Source of the DNA: Winogradskyella sp. KYW1333 | Lineage (GTDB): Bacteria > Bacteroidota > Bacteroidia > Flavobacteriales > Flavobacteriaceae | Assembly: GCF_003335675.1 (NCBI RefSeq) | Contig: NZ_QPHL01000009.1 | Coordinates: forward strand, 40,663-104,662 | DNA: 64,000 nucleotides | Direction of reading: 5' to 3' | Part shown: piece by piece, positions 54,975 through 64,000 of the stretch | How the letters are laid out: each line of letters opens with the position of its first letter | Numbering within the stretch: the stretch's first letter is position 1 | Notes under the pieces: model-generated | Told to the model about the DNA's origin: nothing | Databases searched by the model: none | The model's input: the letters and a program-made list of their open reading frames with translations, nothing else | Made by a program: the position numbers and the translations under genes

Positions 54975-56981
54975 TTATTTAATCTTTAATTTTTCAAGTT
55001 TTTCCTGATAAGCCGTAATTTCATCTCTGAAATGCGCTGCCTCCATAAAATCAAGCGCTTTTGCAGCTTGTTCCATTAGCCTACGTTTTTCCCTTATTTT
55101 TTTTTCTAACTGACTCTTAGTTAAATATTCACTTTCTGGTTCTGACGCTAATTTCAAATCTAATTCGGTTTTATATGTACTTACCGAATTTTTGGCAAGA
55201 GCACTATCCAAACTTTTGTTTAATGCCTTAGGAGCGATATTATTCGCAGTATTATAGGCAATTTGTTTTTCTCTTCTATAATTGGTTTCATCAATTGTTT
55301 TTTGCATGCTATTCGTAATTTTATCAGCATACATAATTGCCATTCCATTTAAATTTCTGGCGGCTCTACCAACGGTTTGTGTTAATGATCTATTTGAACG
55401 CAAAAACCCCTCTTTATCAGCATCTAAAATTGCAACTAATGAAACCTCAGGTAAATCAAGACCTTCTCTAAGTAGATTAACACCAACTAAGACATCAAAT
55501 AATCCTTTTCGTAAATCTTGCATTATTTCTACTCGTTCTAAAGTGTCAACATCGCTATGTATGTAGCGACATCTTATAGATATTCTAGTTAAATATTTAA
55601 CAAGCTCTTCTGCCATTCGTTTTGTAAGGGTAGTTACCAGAGTACGTTCGTCTTTATCAACACGGTTCTGTATTTCCTCAATTAAATCATCAATTTGATT
55701 TAAACTTGGTCGGACTTCAATAATAGGATCTAATAGTCCTGTAGGTCTGATTACCTGTTCTACATAAACTCCGCCAGTCTTTTGCATTTCATAATCAGCA
55801 GGTGTAGCACTTACATAAATAACTTGATTTTGCAATGCTTCAAATTCTTCAAATTTCAATGGTCTGTTGTCCATTGCAGCAGGCAGTCTAAAGCCATATT
55901 CTACTAAGTTTTCTTTGCGACTTCTGTCTCCACCATACATGGCATGCACTTGTGAAATTGTAACATGGCTCTCGTCTACAACCATTAAATAATCATCAGG
56001 AAAATAATCCAATAAGCAAAATGGGCGAGTTCCTGGAGCTCTTCCATCTAGGTATCTTGAATAATTCTCGATACCCGAACAGTACCCTAATTCTCTAATC
56101 ATTTCTAGATCAAATTCCGTACGTTCTTTTAAACGTTTTGCTTCAAGATGTTTACCTATGTCTTTAAAATAATCGTGCTGTTTTACTAGATCGTCTTGAA
56201 TTTCAATAATCGCATTTTGCAAAACATCTGGCGAGGTTACAAACATATTTGCTGGATATATGTTTAGTCTATCATAACGCTCAATCACCTCATTAGTTAA
56301 AACATCAAATGCTTCAATTTCTTCTATTTCATCTCCAAAAAAGTGAATTCTAAACGCATTATTAGAATAACCTGGAAACACGTCTACTGTATCTCCTTTA
56401 ATTCTAAAGTTTCCATTTTTAAAATCTGCTTCTGTACGAGAATATAAACTTTGTACAAGTTGGTGAAGTAATTTTGTTCTTGAGATGACCTGATCACGTT
56501 TTATAGTAATAACATTTTTTTGAAATTCAACTGGATTTCCAATGCCATAAAGACATGATACAGAAGCAACAACCAATACATCTCTACGTCCAGATAGGAG
56601 TGAAGAAGTAGTGCTTAATCTCATTTTCTCGATCTCTTCATTAATAGAAAGATCTTTTTCTATATAAACACCGGAAACAGGAATATATGCTTCGGGTTGG
56701 TAATAGTCATAATAAGAAACAAAGTATTCTACAGCATTATTTGGAAAAAACTGTTTAAACTCCGAATATAATTGTGCTGCCAATGTTTTATTGTGCGCCA
56801 GAACTAATGTAGGTCTTTGTACCTCTTCAATAACATTTGCAACGGTAAAAGTTTTACCAGAACCTGTTACACCGAGTAATGTTTGGTATTTTTCATTTTG
56901 GTTAATTCCATTAGCCAATTGTTTAATAGCTTCGGGCTGATCTCCAGTTGGTTTAAATTCTGATTCAATTGTGAAACGCAT
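54975..56981 (-). CDS. uvrB: Excinuclease ABC subunit B
   Basis: 668 residues, full length. Helicase motif I GVTGSGKT (about 39-46), the beta-hairpin region YYDYYQPEAYIPVSG, DESHVT, TLTKRMAEEL, and motif VI QTVGRAARN are intact. The C-terminal UVR motif (about 630-665, LMEQAAKALDFMEAAHFRDEI) binds UvrC. It scans DNA damage for nucleotide excision repair. A promoter box lies only five bases before the ATG (see the separate entry), suggesting a leaderless transcript. Confidence 0.97.
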   Translation of the reverse strand: MRFTIESEFKPTGDQPEAIKQLANGINQNEKYQTLLGVTGSGKTFTVANVIEEVQRPTLVLAHNKTLAAQLYSEFKQFFPNNAVEYFVSYYDYYQPEAYIPVSGVYIEKDLSINEEIEKMRLSTTSSLLSGRRDVLVVASVSCLYGIGNPVEFQKNVITIKRDQVISRTKLLHQLVQSLYSRTEADFKNGNFRIKGDTVDVFPGYSNNAFRIHFFGDEIEEIEAFDVLTNEVIERYDRLNIYPANMFVTSPDVLQNAIIEIQDDLVKQHDYFKDIGKHLEAKRLKERTEFDLEMIRELGYCSGIENYSRYLDGRAPGTRPFCLLDYFPDDYLMVVDESHVTISQVHAMYGGDRSRKENLVEYGFRLPAAMDNRPLKFEEFEALQNQVIYVSATPADYEMQKTGGVYVEQVIRPTGLLDPIIEVRPSLNQIDDLIEEIQNRVDKDERTLVTTLTKRMAEELVKYLTRISIRCRYIHSDVDTLERVEIMQDLRKGLFDVLVGVNLLREGLDLPEVSLVAILDADKEGFLRSNRSLTQTVGRAARNLNGMAIMYADKITNSMQKTIDETNYRREKQIAYNTANNIAPKALNKSLDSALAKNSVSTYKTELDLKLASEPESEYLTKSQLEKKIREKRRLMEQAAKALDFMEAAHFRDEITAYQEKLEKLKIK

Positions 56982-56985
56982 AGCG

Positions 56986-57016
56986 CAAAGTTACGATAAA
57001 GAAGACTCTAAATCAA
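56986..57016 (-). promoter_or_regulatory. Promoter of uvrB, placed so the transcript would be leaderless
   Basis: On the minus strand TTG (57016-57014), 20 bases, then TAACTTTG (56993-56986), both consensus elements. With the start of transcription about seven bases past the -7 box, the message would begin at or within a few bases of the ATG at 56981. Confidence 0.6.
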
Positions 57017-60000
57017 TTATCGTCTAAGCGCAAAATGTCCTTTAATTTGAAAGGTTACACCGTCTTGTACAACATCAGCTATATACCAATAGTCACTTGA
57101 AGGCATTTTATTTCCGTTATAAGTTCCGTCCCATCCTGGAGTGCTTGATCCTAGTTGTTTGAGAACTTTACCGTAGCGGTCAAAAATGTTAACTGTACTT
57201 CCAGGTAATGTTTCAATACCAACAATATGCCATGTGTCAAAATCACCATCGTTATTTGGTGTCATGTGTTTTGGTGTATCTATGACAATAACTTCTTCGG
57301 TTACTTCAGAACAACCGTTAAGATCTATTACAGTAATGGTATGATAACCTAACCCAACATTTTCAAAAATGTTCGATTCTTGTGGCTCAAAATCATCTAA
57401 CTGATATAAATAATCTCCAATACCACTTACGGTAATTGTAATGTTATTAGGGTCTGAGAAATCAACAGTTTCAGTAAATTCAATATTGGCAGCTTCAGAT
57501 TCAGACACATTAAAAACTTGTGTGTTTTCACAACCAAAGGCAGTAGTTACTGTTACCCAATACGTGCCAATATTATCAATCTGTATTTCTGGAGTGGTTT
57601 CTCCTGTTGACCATAAATATTGATCATTTCCAACGTTTGTATTTGCTGATACAATTAGTGGAAGATCATCCAAACAAATTACTTGGTCTGGAATATCTAT
57701 TACTGGTAGAGGATTTATTTCAACAGAGAATTGATCAATAGTAAAACACCCTGTATTGTTATTTTCAAGCCTTACATAGATTACTTCACCGTCGAACGCA
57801 ATATAATCGGTATCCACAAATGAGGTATTACCATTAGCATCATCTTCGGTATTAAAATAACTTATGGTATATTGAGAAGGATTAAGTAGACCAAGTATAT
57901 CGTTATTTTGAAGAGTGAGGTCAAAATCTAATAGTCCATCAAAATCATCATCACATGCAACCAAGTCATTAAGATGATTAACTGTAGGTGAAGGGTTAAC
58001 GTTTAAATTAAACTCATAAATGGCATAACAATGTGTTGTTGTAAATGCAGCTCTAGCAAATATTGTATCAAAGTTAGATTGATAAACATAATTTGTATCT
58101 AGCGGATTTGATTCTGATTCGGCATCAATTGCATTGGAATAGTAACTAAACTCTACATTGAAGTTAGAATCAGTAATAACAGAGTTTATCTCATTTAGAT
58201 CAAAACTATTAGTGTTATTTTCACAAATGTCATATACCTGAAAATCATTTATTACAGGTGGGAGGTAAACAATTAATTCTACAGGTACTGCTACGAAACA
58301 ATTTGAGATTGTATTCGTAACCTTTAAGTAAATAGTTTGCGGATTGTTATTATTCGTGAAATTTTCAGGATCTACAATTGCATTAGTATGATTTTCAACA
58401 TCGGTTAATGATCTAAAATATGATATTTCAATATTATCTTGTCTAACATCTAGTATATCAAATTCAGCAATTGTCAAATCAAAAGTGGTAGACCCATCAT
58501 AATCTGCGTCACATTGTACAATAGGTTGCGAAGGACTGACCTGAGGTACTTGAATCACATTTACTTCAAATGATGTGATAGAATTACAAATTGTACCATT
58601 ATCTATTTGAACATAAATCTGTTGCGGATTAGTTGTATTTGTGAATTGTTCTGGTAATGGATTTATTCCGTTTTCAGCGTTAAATTGAGTAGTATAAAAA
58701 GTAACATTTAAATTATCTGGAATACCTTGAGTAATTTCATTGATTTTAATAGAGAAATCGAAAGTTTCAGATCCATCATTTGATATGTCATCACATACAA
58801 ACCAATCTGTAGGTATATTGTAAGTAGGATTAGTTCCTACCTCGATTATAAAACTTGTAGTACCATAACAATCTTGATCAGTTAGGTTTTCTACTCTAGC
58901 AAAAATTGTTTGTGGGTTGCTTGTATTTTGATAGATTGAATTTTTGTTAATTGCATTAACACGATTATCTGCATCATTCTGATTTAGATAATATAAAACT
59001 TGTTTACCGGTTTGCCCATTTAGGATTTCTGTATCCCTTGTATTAAAAATAAAATCGCCTATTCCATCACTACTTTCTTCACAAATCTTATAATTATTAA
59101 TTGGGTTAAAAACCGGAGGAGTATTTACAATTATTGACAGCGTCTCAACTGAATGACAACCTGTAATTGTATTTTCAACTCTTACAAATATTGATTCTGT
59201 TTCTGCATTGTATGATACAGTATTGCTAATTGAATTTGTTCCGTTATCCGCATTTTGTTGACTATTATGAAAACTGATTGTTCGGTCATTGGTGTCGCTT
59301 ACAACTTCAGAAATTATATTGGTTAAATTAATAATTGAAAATGCGTCCTGGTCATCATCGCATATAATAATTGAAGATGGAGTGCTGGTTACAGGAGCTT
59401 CCAATATTGTGATTTCGAAATTATTAATATCATGACATCCCGTATCCAAGGATTGAATCCTAGGATAAATCGTAAAGGGATTCGCAGTATTTGTATAAAA
59501 GTTTGGTAAAGGATTAGTATTGGATATTGCATCACTTTGAGATAAGTAATAAGTTACACCAAAATTAGGTTGACCTTGAGTTACTTGATTGTCAAATTGA
59601 GATAAGTCAATTGTAGTAAAACCGTCTTGGTCTTCATCACAAACAATTTGATTATCAATAGGATCAAATTCCTGAACTTCAACTAATATTAATGATATTT
59701 CGGCAATTTCTTGACAATTTGAATTTTCTAAATTTAAATATAAAGTCTGTGGAACATTAGATGGTGTATAAGGTATTGTTTGGTCTAAAGAATTAATTAA
59801 ATTATCCCTGTCGTACTCAGATTCATAAAATTCAATTGAAACACCTTCCAAATCATTAATTATTCCATTTGCAATATTAATAAGATTAAATTCTTCTAAA
59901 TCATCATTGCCTATATCACATTGAGAGAAATCTCTAATATTCGTTCTGGTTAATAATAAATTGGTGTGTAATTCTATTGGAGTTATTGAAGCACAACCTC

Positions 60001-61843
60001 TAGCATTGCTTTCTACTCTAATAAAAACAATCTGAACATTTTGATCTATATTATCATAATTAGTACTATTGTTTATTGGGTTTATTCCAGATATTGCGTC
60101 ATCATAAGTTTCATAAAATGTAACAGTGACATCAGTCAATCCTTCCAATACTTCAGGAATTATTGTAGTTAAGTCAAATTCCGAAAACCCATCATGATCT
60201 GGATCGCATGCATCAATGTAGTGATCGTCAGTATTAATAACAGGATTATCTAATACACTTATGTCTAAAGAAGTTGTACTTAAACAACCTGTTTGAGGAT
60301 TTTGTACACTAACATAAACTGTTTCATTCGTATTTGTATTAACGTATGGCATAGGTAATGGATTAATTCCATTTGAAGCATCATTGGCATTACTATGATA
60401 AGTAACTATTAAATTATTTTGACCATTCGTAATTTCATTGTCTTTGATGCTTAATTCAATTGTGGTATATCCATCTGAAGTCTGGTCGTCACAAACATCT
60501 AAAGGAGTAGGGTCAACTATGTTTGGCAATTCATTGACTACCAAATTAAAACCAGAGAAAGCAAGACAACCATTATCAACATCTTCAATCCTCACAAAAA
60601 TTGATTGAGGATTTGATGAATTTTGAATTAATCCTGAAATTGCATTATTTCCATTTTCGGCATCAGCAATAGAAAGGTAATATGATATGCTGTAGTTTCC
60701 GGCAGGAACTGATCCAAAAACTTCAGAATCTTTTGTGTTTAAATCAAAAGTTTCTATCCCATCATTGCTTATGTCATCACAAATTTCATAATTTGAAATT
60801 GGCTCAGAAGACTGCGTATTACTTAATGTTATATTGATATCATTTTCAATGATACAAACACCATTTGGAAGTGGTATTTCAATTTCTACACGGTAATTAC
60901 CTGATTGAACAGCTTCAAATGTTGTTGAGTTAGCACCAGGGATAAGCGCATTATTAAAAAACCAATTATAGGTTGCCTGAGAGTTTTGAATGTCTCCATT
61001 TAATAATATACTACTAGCACATGTTTCAATATCATCACCTAAATCAACAGATGCATTAAAACTACTTCCTTCGATAAAAACTGCAGAGTCATAATTTTCA
61101 TCAGTTTGATCTGCAATTACAAGTTTAATCTGATATTGAATATTAGGCTCTATAGAAGCAGTTGCGGTTAATACAGTTGTTCTTCCGTTATAGTTAGTGT
61201 CTCCAAGATTATAACCTTCAAAGTATTGATCATTTGAGGCATCACAAAAACCAACGATCTGATCATGTACAGTATTTGTATTTATAGGAGTAGATGTATC
61301 AGGAACTAATGCAATATTGGTGTAAGGATTCACACTACCAGCTTCTCTAATCAAAAGTGCAAAACCATCCGAATATTGACACGGGAAATTACCAAAGTAT
61401 TCTTCTGAGGCAAGTATAAAATTAAATTGAATTTGATTTGATATTGAAACAAAATCAAATTCAATTGAAGTTGCATTTAATGTGCCTGTAATACCTAATG
61501 CTGTTTCAAGATCCATATCTGTTGTCCATGCATCATCACCTTCATTAAGTACTGCATTATTTTGCCCATTTCCTGCGGAAAGTGCATTACCTGTTGTAAG
61601 TACAATGCCATTTTCAAATGGAAAAGAAGATCCGGCCCGTTCAAAATAACCATAGCTTCCTATACCTGAAACACTTCCATTTATTGAAGATGATATATTA
61701 GAAACCTCGACACAACCTTGAATAAGAGTATTTTCAACTAAACTTTGTGGTGAAACAGAATTGTCTACAGTTATTTGTTGAGCAAAATTTACTGTACTTA
61801 TAGTACATAAAAAGATAAGGATAATGCGGTTAATGCGGTCCAT
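57017..61843 (-). CDS. Giant cell-surface protein: choice-of-anchor L domain, eleven tandem modules, T9SS type B C-terminus
   Basis: 1608 residues with a signal peptide (STVNFAQ). Residues about 30-270 form a choice-of-anchor-L-type domain (SGIGSYGYFERAGSSFPFENGIVLTTG, FNFILASEEYFG). Next come eleven modules of about 95 residues. Each begins with a C-D/E-rich motif (CDDDQDG, CDEDQDG, CDPDHDG) followed by FDL, then FYxSxxDAxNGxNPL, and a second cysteine in the strand TGCxxxxxFxL. The DxDxDG-like acidic motifs could bind calcium. The last 90 residues (KHMTPNNDGDFDTWHI to GHFALRR) are the gliding-motility-associated C-terminal domain that directs T9SS type B export. Likely an adhesin-like surface filament; function inferred from architecture. 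The following gene on the strand (lower coordinates) is uvrB. Confidence 0.88.
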   Translation of the reverse strand: MDRINRIILIFLCTISTVNFAQQITVDNSVSPQSLVENTLIQGCVEVSNISSSINGSVSGIGSYGYFERAGSSFPFENGIVLTTGNALSAGNGQNNAVLNEGDDAWTTDMDLETALGITGTLNATSIEFDFVSISNQIQFNFILASEEYFGNFPCQYSDGFALLIREAGSVNPYTNIALVPDTSTPINTNTVHDQIVGFCDASNDQYFEGYNLGDTNYNGRTTVLTATASIEPNIQYQIKLVIADQTDENYDSAVFIEGSSFNASVDLGDDIETCASSILLNGDIQNSQATYNWFFNNALIPGANSTTFEAVQSGNYRVEIEIPLPNGVCIIENDINITLSNTQSSEPISNYEICDDISNDGIETFDLNTKDSEVFGSVPAGNYSISYYLSIADAENGNNAISGLIQNSSNPQSIFVRIEDVDNGCLAFSGFNLVVNELPNIVDPTPLDVCDDQTSDGYTTIELSIKDNEITNGQNNLIVTYHSNANDASNGINPLPMPYVNTNTNETVYVSVQNPQTGCLSTTSLDISVLDNPVINTDDHYIDACDPDHDGFSEFDLTTIIPEVLEGLTDVTVTFYETYDDAISGINPINNSTNYDNIDQNVQIVFIRVESNARGCASITPIELHTNLLLTRTNIRDFSQCDIGNDDLEEFNLINIANGIINDLEGVSIEFYESEYDRDNLINSLDQTIPYTPSNVPQTLYLNLENSNCQEIAEISLILVEVQEFDPIDNQIVCDEDQDGFTTIDLSQFDNQVTQGQPNFGVTYYLSQSDAISNTNPLPNFYTNTANPFTIYPRIQSLDTGCHDINNFEITILEAPVTSTPSSIIICDDDQDAFSIINLTNIISEVVSDTNDRTISFHNSQQNADNGTNSISNTVSYNAETESIFVRVENTITGCHSVETLSIIVNTPPVFNPINNYKICEESSDGIGDFIFNTRDTEILNGQTGKQVLYYLNQNDADNRVNAINKNSIYQNTSNPQTIFARVENLTDQDCYGTTSFIIEVGTNPTYNIPTDWFVCDDISNDGSETFDFSIKINEITQGIPDNLNVTFYTTQFNAENGINPLPEQFTNTTNPQQIYVQIDNGTICNSITSFEVNVIQVPQVSPSQPIVQCDADYDGSTTFDLTIAEFDILDVRQDNIEISYFRSLTDVENHTNAIVDPENFTNNNNPQTIYLKVTNTISNCFVAVPVELIVYLPPVINDFQVYDICENNTNSFDLNEINSVITDSNFNVEFSYYSNAIDAESESNPLDTNYVYQSNFDTIFARAAFTTTHCYAIYEFNLNVNPSPTVNHLNDLVACDDDFDGLLDFDLTLQNNDILGLLNPSQYTISYFNTEDDANGNTSFVDTDYIAFDGEVIYVRLENNNTGCFTIDQFSVEINPLPVIDIPDQVICLDDLPLIVSANTNVGNDQYLWSTGETTPEIQIDNIGTYWVTVTTAFGCENTQVFNVSESEAANIEFTETVDFSDPNNITITVSGIGDYLYQLDDFEPQESNIFENVGLGYHTITVIDLNGCSEVTEEVIVIDTPKHMTPNNDGDFDTWHIVGIETLPGSTVNIFDRYGKVLKQLGSSTPGWDGTYNGNKMPSSDYWYIADVVQDGVTFQIKGHFALRR

Positions 61844-62077
61844 ATATTTCGGTTAAGCTAAAAGTGTAATTAGATTAATTTGGGTCCCAAACTTAATTTT
61901 ACCTTTAATTAGGCGGAAAATTAGATATAAACTAGATAAAATACAAATAAATACGACGAAATACATAAAATGTTAACATATTGCACTAAATAGGGAGAAA
62001 TTATTAGCCAAATAGTCTGTTTATTTCAATTTTATAATTTAAATAAGGAAAAAGTATCTTAAAAATTCTTATTCGTT

Positions 62078-63859
62078 TTAATAGTTGACATAGACCCAAC
62101 CTACAATAGATTCAAAATTTGGGTCATTTAAATTGAGAACATAATAGTAGGTGCCAACGGGTACAATATTTCCGTTCGCATTTATACCCTTATTTACAAC
62201 GCCAGACCATAGTTTGTCATTATTACCTTTGAAGATTAGATCACCATATCTATTAAATATCAAGAGTTCATGTTCAGTAAATATATCATATAGCCCTTGT
62301 ATATTAAACCAATCATTGGCATTGTCGTCATTAGGTGAAAATCCATTTGGTATTGTTGGCGGACAATTTTCGATATTCAAATTGAATTGATAAACCTCAT
62401 AACATGGAGGACTAGATAGCCTTACATAGATGACATCAGGAGCTGAGACATTATTATAATTGGTAGGAATAAGAATTTCATTGGATTGATTTTCTAAATC
62501 ATCTAATTCAGTGAAAAAAGAAACGTCCTCCTCATTATAGTCCAATGATTCCAGTGCTTCAAATAAGTTAAAGGTTGAAATTTCAAAGCCTTCATTGCAT
62601 TCAATTAACTCAGGTAATTCAATTATATCGGGAATAATGAGTAATTCAACATCCTCAAATGTGATGTTATTGTCCTCATTAGTTTCGGTAATTGTGCCAT
62701 TCATAGTGCCATCATCATCAACAATGCCTACTATGGTTAAATCCGAATCAGTTCCTTCAGGTATTGTTATTATTGTAGAGTTACTTTCACTTTCATTTAT
62801 TTGAATGTCATTTACTGTTTGACTTTGTCCAATTAATAAACCATCTAGATAAAATGCAATGGGAGTATTAGCTGGTAGAATCGCCGTACTATTAAAATTA
62901 TTTACAGTATAAAATAATTCTACACTATTATTACCGCATTGTACTATGTTACCATCTATAATCAATGTAGCATCAGGTAGTTGACTATTGAGGACAGTGA
63001 TAATATTATTTATCATAACAAAATCTTGCCCAGATGTAAGGGTTATTGATGCAGAAGTATCTCCTATAGAAATGTTGTCTTGGATATTATAAACATCAAT
63101 ATCCATATTATAGAGGTCCGTTGCACCTGTAAAAGAATTTGTGCCATTGAATGCATTATTAGCCGGATTTAAAGGTAAGTTGCTAATTACATTATCATTG
63201 ATTGTGAGTTGTTCATTAACCGCTATTGAACGATCACCTTCCCATGCAATAAATCCAATTTTTGCGTCTTCATTATCTAGTACATTAAGATTGTCTAATG
63301 TTATATTTAGGATGGTTGGTACACTCTGTAAACCATCATAAACATTTAGCTGATTTAAAGGTAAATTTTGGTCTTCATAAATGATAGTAATTGCCCACCC
63401 ACCGAAATTTGTTCCTGTAGGACAATAGGGTGAAATTATACTAGAAAGATCAAAATCTGATACAGTGTAATTTGAGTTTCCTTGTGAAATAATTACTTCC
63501 GTAATATTGGCAAAAGCAGCAAAAAAGATTCGGTTTTCATCCAAAGCGTCACTGAAGGTACGTTCTGCTGTTATCGCTTCACCATTTAACAAAATATTGA
63601 AATCGCCAGTACCAGAGCCAGCCCAATATAAATAAGCTGCTACAATATTTTGATTTGTTAATAAGTTTAGGCTTGCAGACGATGAAGATTGAATGGTACA
63701 TGGAGTTCCTGGGCCATTTTCAAATACGTTTAATGTGTTTCCAATTGCTGTATAATCATACCTTCCATTAAATTGTTGAAAAAGTGTAACATCTTGCGCA
63801 AATAGAGGGATAGATACACCAAACAAAAGCAAAATCATTATGTATTGAATCTGTTTCAA
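62078..63859 (-). CDS. Cell-surface protein with CARDB-like domain and T9SS type B C-terminus
   Basis: 593 residues starting at TTG (63859), chosen because it gives a signal peptide with a charged N-region (MKQIQYIMILLLFG ... LFAQ); an internal ATG at 63838 is less likely. Residues about 25-275 form a DUF3344-like beta domain (AAYLYWAGSG, WAITIIYED, IGFIAWEGDR). About 295-400 is CARDB-like (IDGNIVQCGNNSVELFYTV, ETNEDNNITFEDV). About 405-495 is one copy of the same cysteine-bearing module that is repeated eleven times next door. The C-terminal gliding-motility-associated domain (PNGFSPNDDNANDWFNI to GWVYVNY) directs T9SS export. Confidence 0.82.
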   Translation of the reverse strand: MKQIQYIMILLLFGVSIPLFAQDVTLFQQFNGRYDYTAIGNTLNVFENGPGTPCTIQSSSSASLNLLTNQNIVAAYLYWAGSGTGDFNILLNGEAITAERTFSDALDENRIFFAAFANITEVIISQGNSNYTVSDFDLSSIISPYCPTGTNFGGWAITIIYEDQNLPLNQLNVYDGLQSVPTILNITLDNLNVLDNEDAKIGFIAWEGDRSIAVNEQLTINDNVISNLPLNPANNAFNGTNSFTGATDLYNMDIDVYNIQDNISIGDTSASITLTSGQDFVMINNIITVLNSQLPDATLIIDGNIVQCGNNSVELFYTVNNFNSTAILPANTPIAFYLDGLLIGQSQTVNDIQINESESNSTIITIPEGTDSDLTIVGIVDDDGTMNGTITETNEDNNITFEDVELLIIPDIIELPELIECNEGFEISTFNLFEALESLDYNEEDVSFFTELDDLENQSNEILIPTNYNNVSAPDVIYVRLSSPPCYEVYQFNLNIENCPPTIPNGFSPNDDNANDWFNIQGLYDIFTEHELLIFNRYGDLIFKGNNDKLWSGVVNKGINANGNIVPVGTYYYVLNLNDPNFESIVGWVYVNY

Positions 63860-63894
63860 GTACGATAGTTTGGCATAACTAAGTTACATATTTT

Positions 63895-64000
63895 TTATCG
63901 CTTCAATGTAAAGTGACTTGAAAAGGTTCTTCCATCTTGGAGTTTAACCCTGAACCAATAGTCCGATGTTGGCATTTTGTTGCCGTTGAAAGTTCCGTCC
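63895..64000 (-). CDS. C-terminal end of another T9SS type B (gliding-motility-associated) protein, partial
   Basis: Open from the right edge to a TAA at 63895-63897. It reads DGTFNGNKMPTSDYWFRVKLQDGRTFSSHFTLKR, closely matching the end of the gliding-motility-associated domain of the 1608-residue protein (GTYNGNKMPSSDYWY ... KGHFALRR). The rest of the gene lies beyond the window. It makes a third consecutive minus-strand gene of this type. Confidence 0.85.
   Translation of the reverse strand, partial: DGTFNGNKMPTSDYWFRVKLQDGRTFSSHFTLKR

Noticed and set aside
1..64000. CRISPR arrays, prophage, insertion sequences, tRNA or rRNA genes
   Set aside because: I saw no regularly spaced direct repeats with spacers, no transposase or phage structural genes and no tRNA/rRNA-like conserved stretches; reading by eye could miss a single tRNA.

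Overview
This window looks like chromosomal DNA of a marine or aquatic Flavobacteriaceae bacterium (Bacteroidota). The basis is AT-rich DNA, promoters of the Bacteroidota type (TTG, about 20 bases, TAnnTTTG), and secreted proteins with Por/type IX (T9SS) sorting domains or gliding-motility C-terminal domains. Further family-typical content is a type II plus type III glutamine synthetase pair, a fused IcmF-type acyl-CoA mutase, PqqB-like and DUF3078 proteins, and a DnaJ with a reduced zinc domain. I saw no rRNA, tRNA, CRISPR array, prophage or complete insertion sequence.

Layout. 1-3950 (minus strand) is a tight four-gene operon whose products all carry signal peptides: a small basic protein, a DUF900-type serine hydrolase, a protein with a predicted beta-barrel C-terminus, and a caspase-like protease that runs off the left edge. 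4203-5506 holds a decayed lipoprotein gene, one tiny conserved-looking gene and empty AT-rich DNA. 5.5-21.3 kb is mostly housekeeping: secreted endonuclease I, a Na+/Ca2+ exchanger, divergent GSII/GSIII, purM, prfA, pyrF, a PqqB-like hydrolase and purU. Between pyrF and the PqqB-like gene are the ruins of two convergent genes. 21.4-34.8 kb carries icmF, an Lrp regulator, crcB, dipeptidyl peptidase III, a MazG-like protein, ilvE, a short lipoprotein/haem-protein/mnmD run and an epimerase.

The most unusual stretch is 34.9-37.6 kb. Three single genes on the minus strand are separated by large imperfect palindromes. Each gene is bracketed by short complementary ends of the form GTTxxxx ... xxxxAAC (GTTATATGC/GCATATAAC, GTTGTGGTG/CACCACAAC, GTTAGGCAC/GTGCCTAAC). 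This is the geometry of integron gene cassettes with attC sites, but no integrase gene is in the window.

37.7-57 kb returns to core functions: YceI, grpE-dnaJ, an ABC exporter pair, an MscS channel, a frameshifted sigma-54-type response regulator, PPK2, an M28 peptidase, lysA, sucC, cysH and uvrB. 57-64 kb is a run of three minus-strand T9SS type B surface proteins, one of 1608 residues with eleven tandem modules.

Gene decay is notable. I count six ruined genes (4.2, 18.7, 19.4, 25.8, 49.2 and 54 kb) and one single-base frameshift (44.7 kb). I ran no database searches; every family name rests on recognised motifs.
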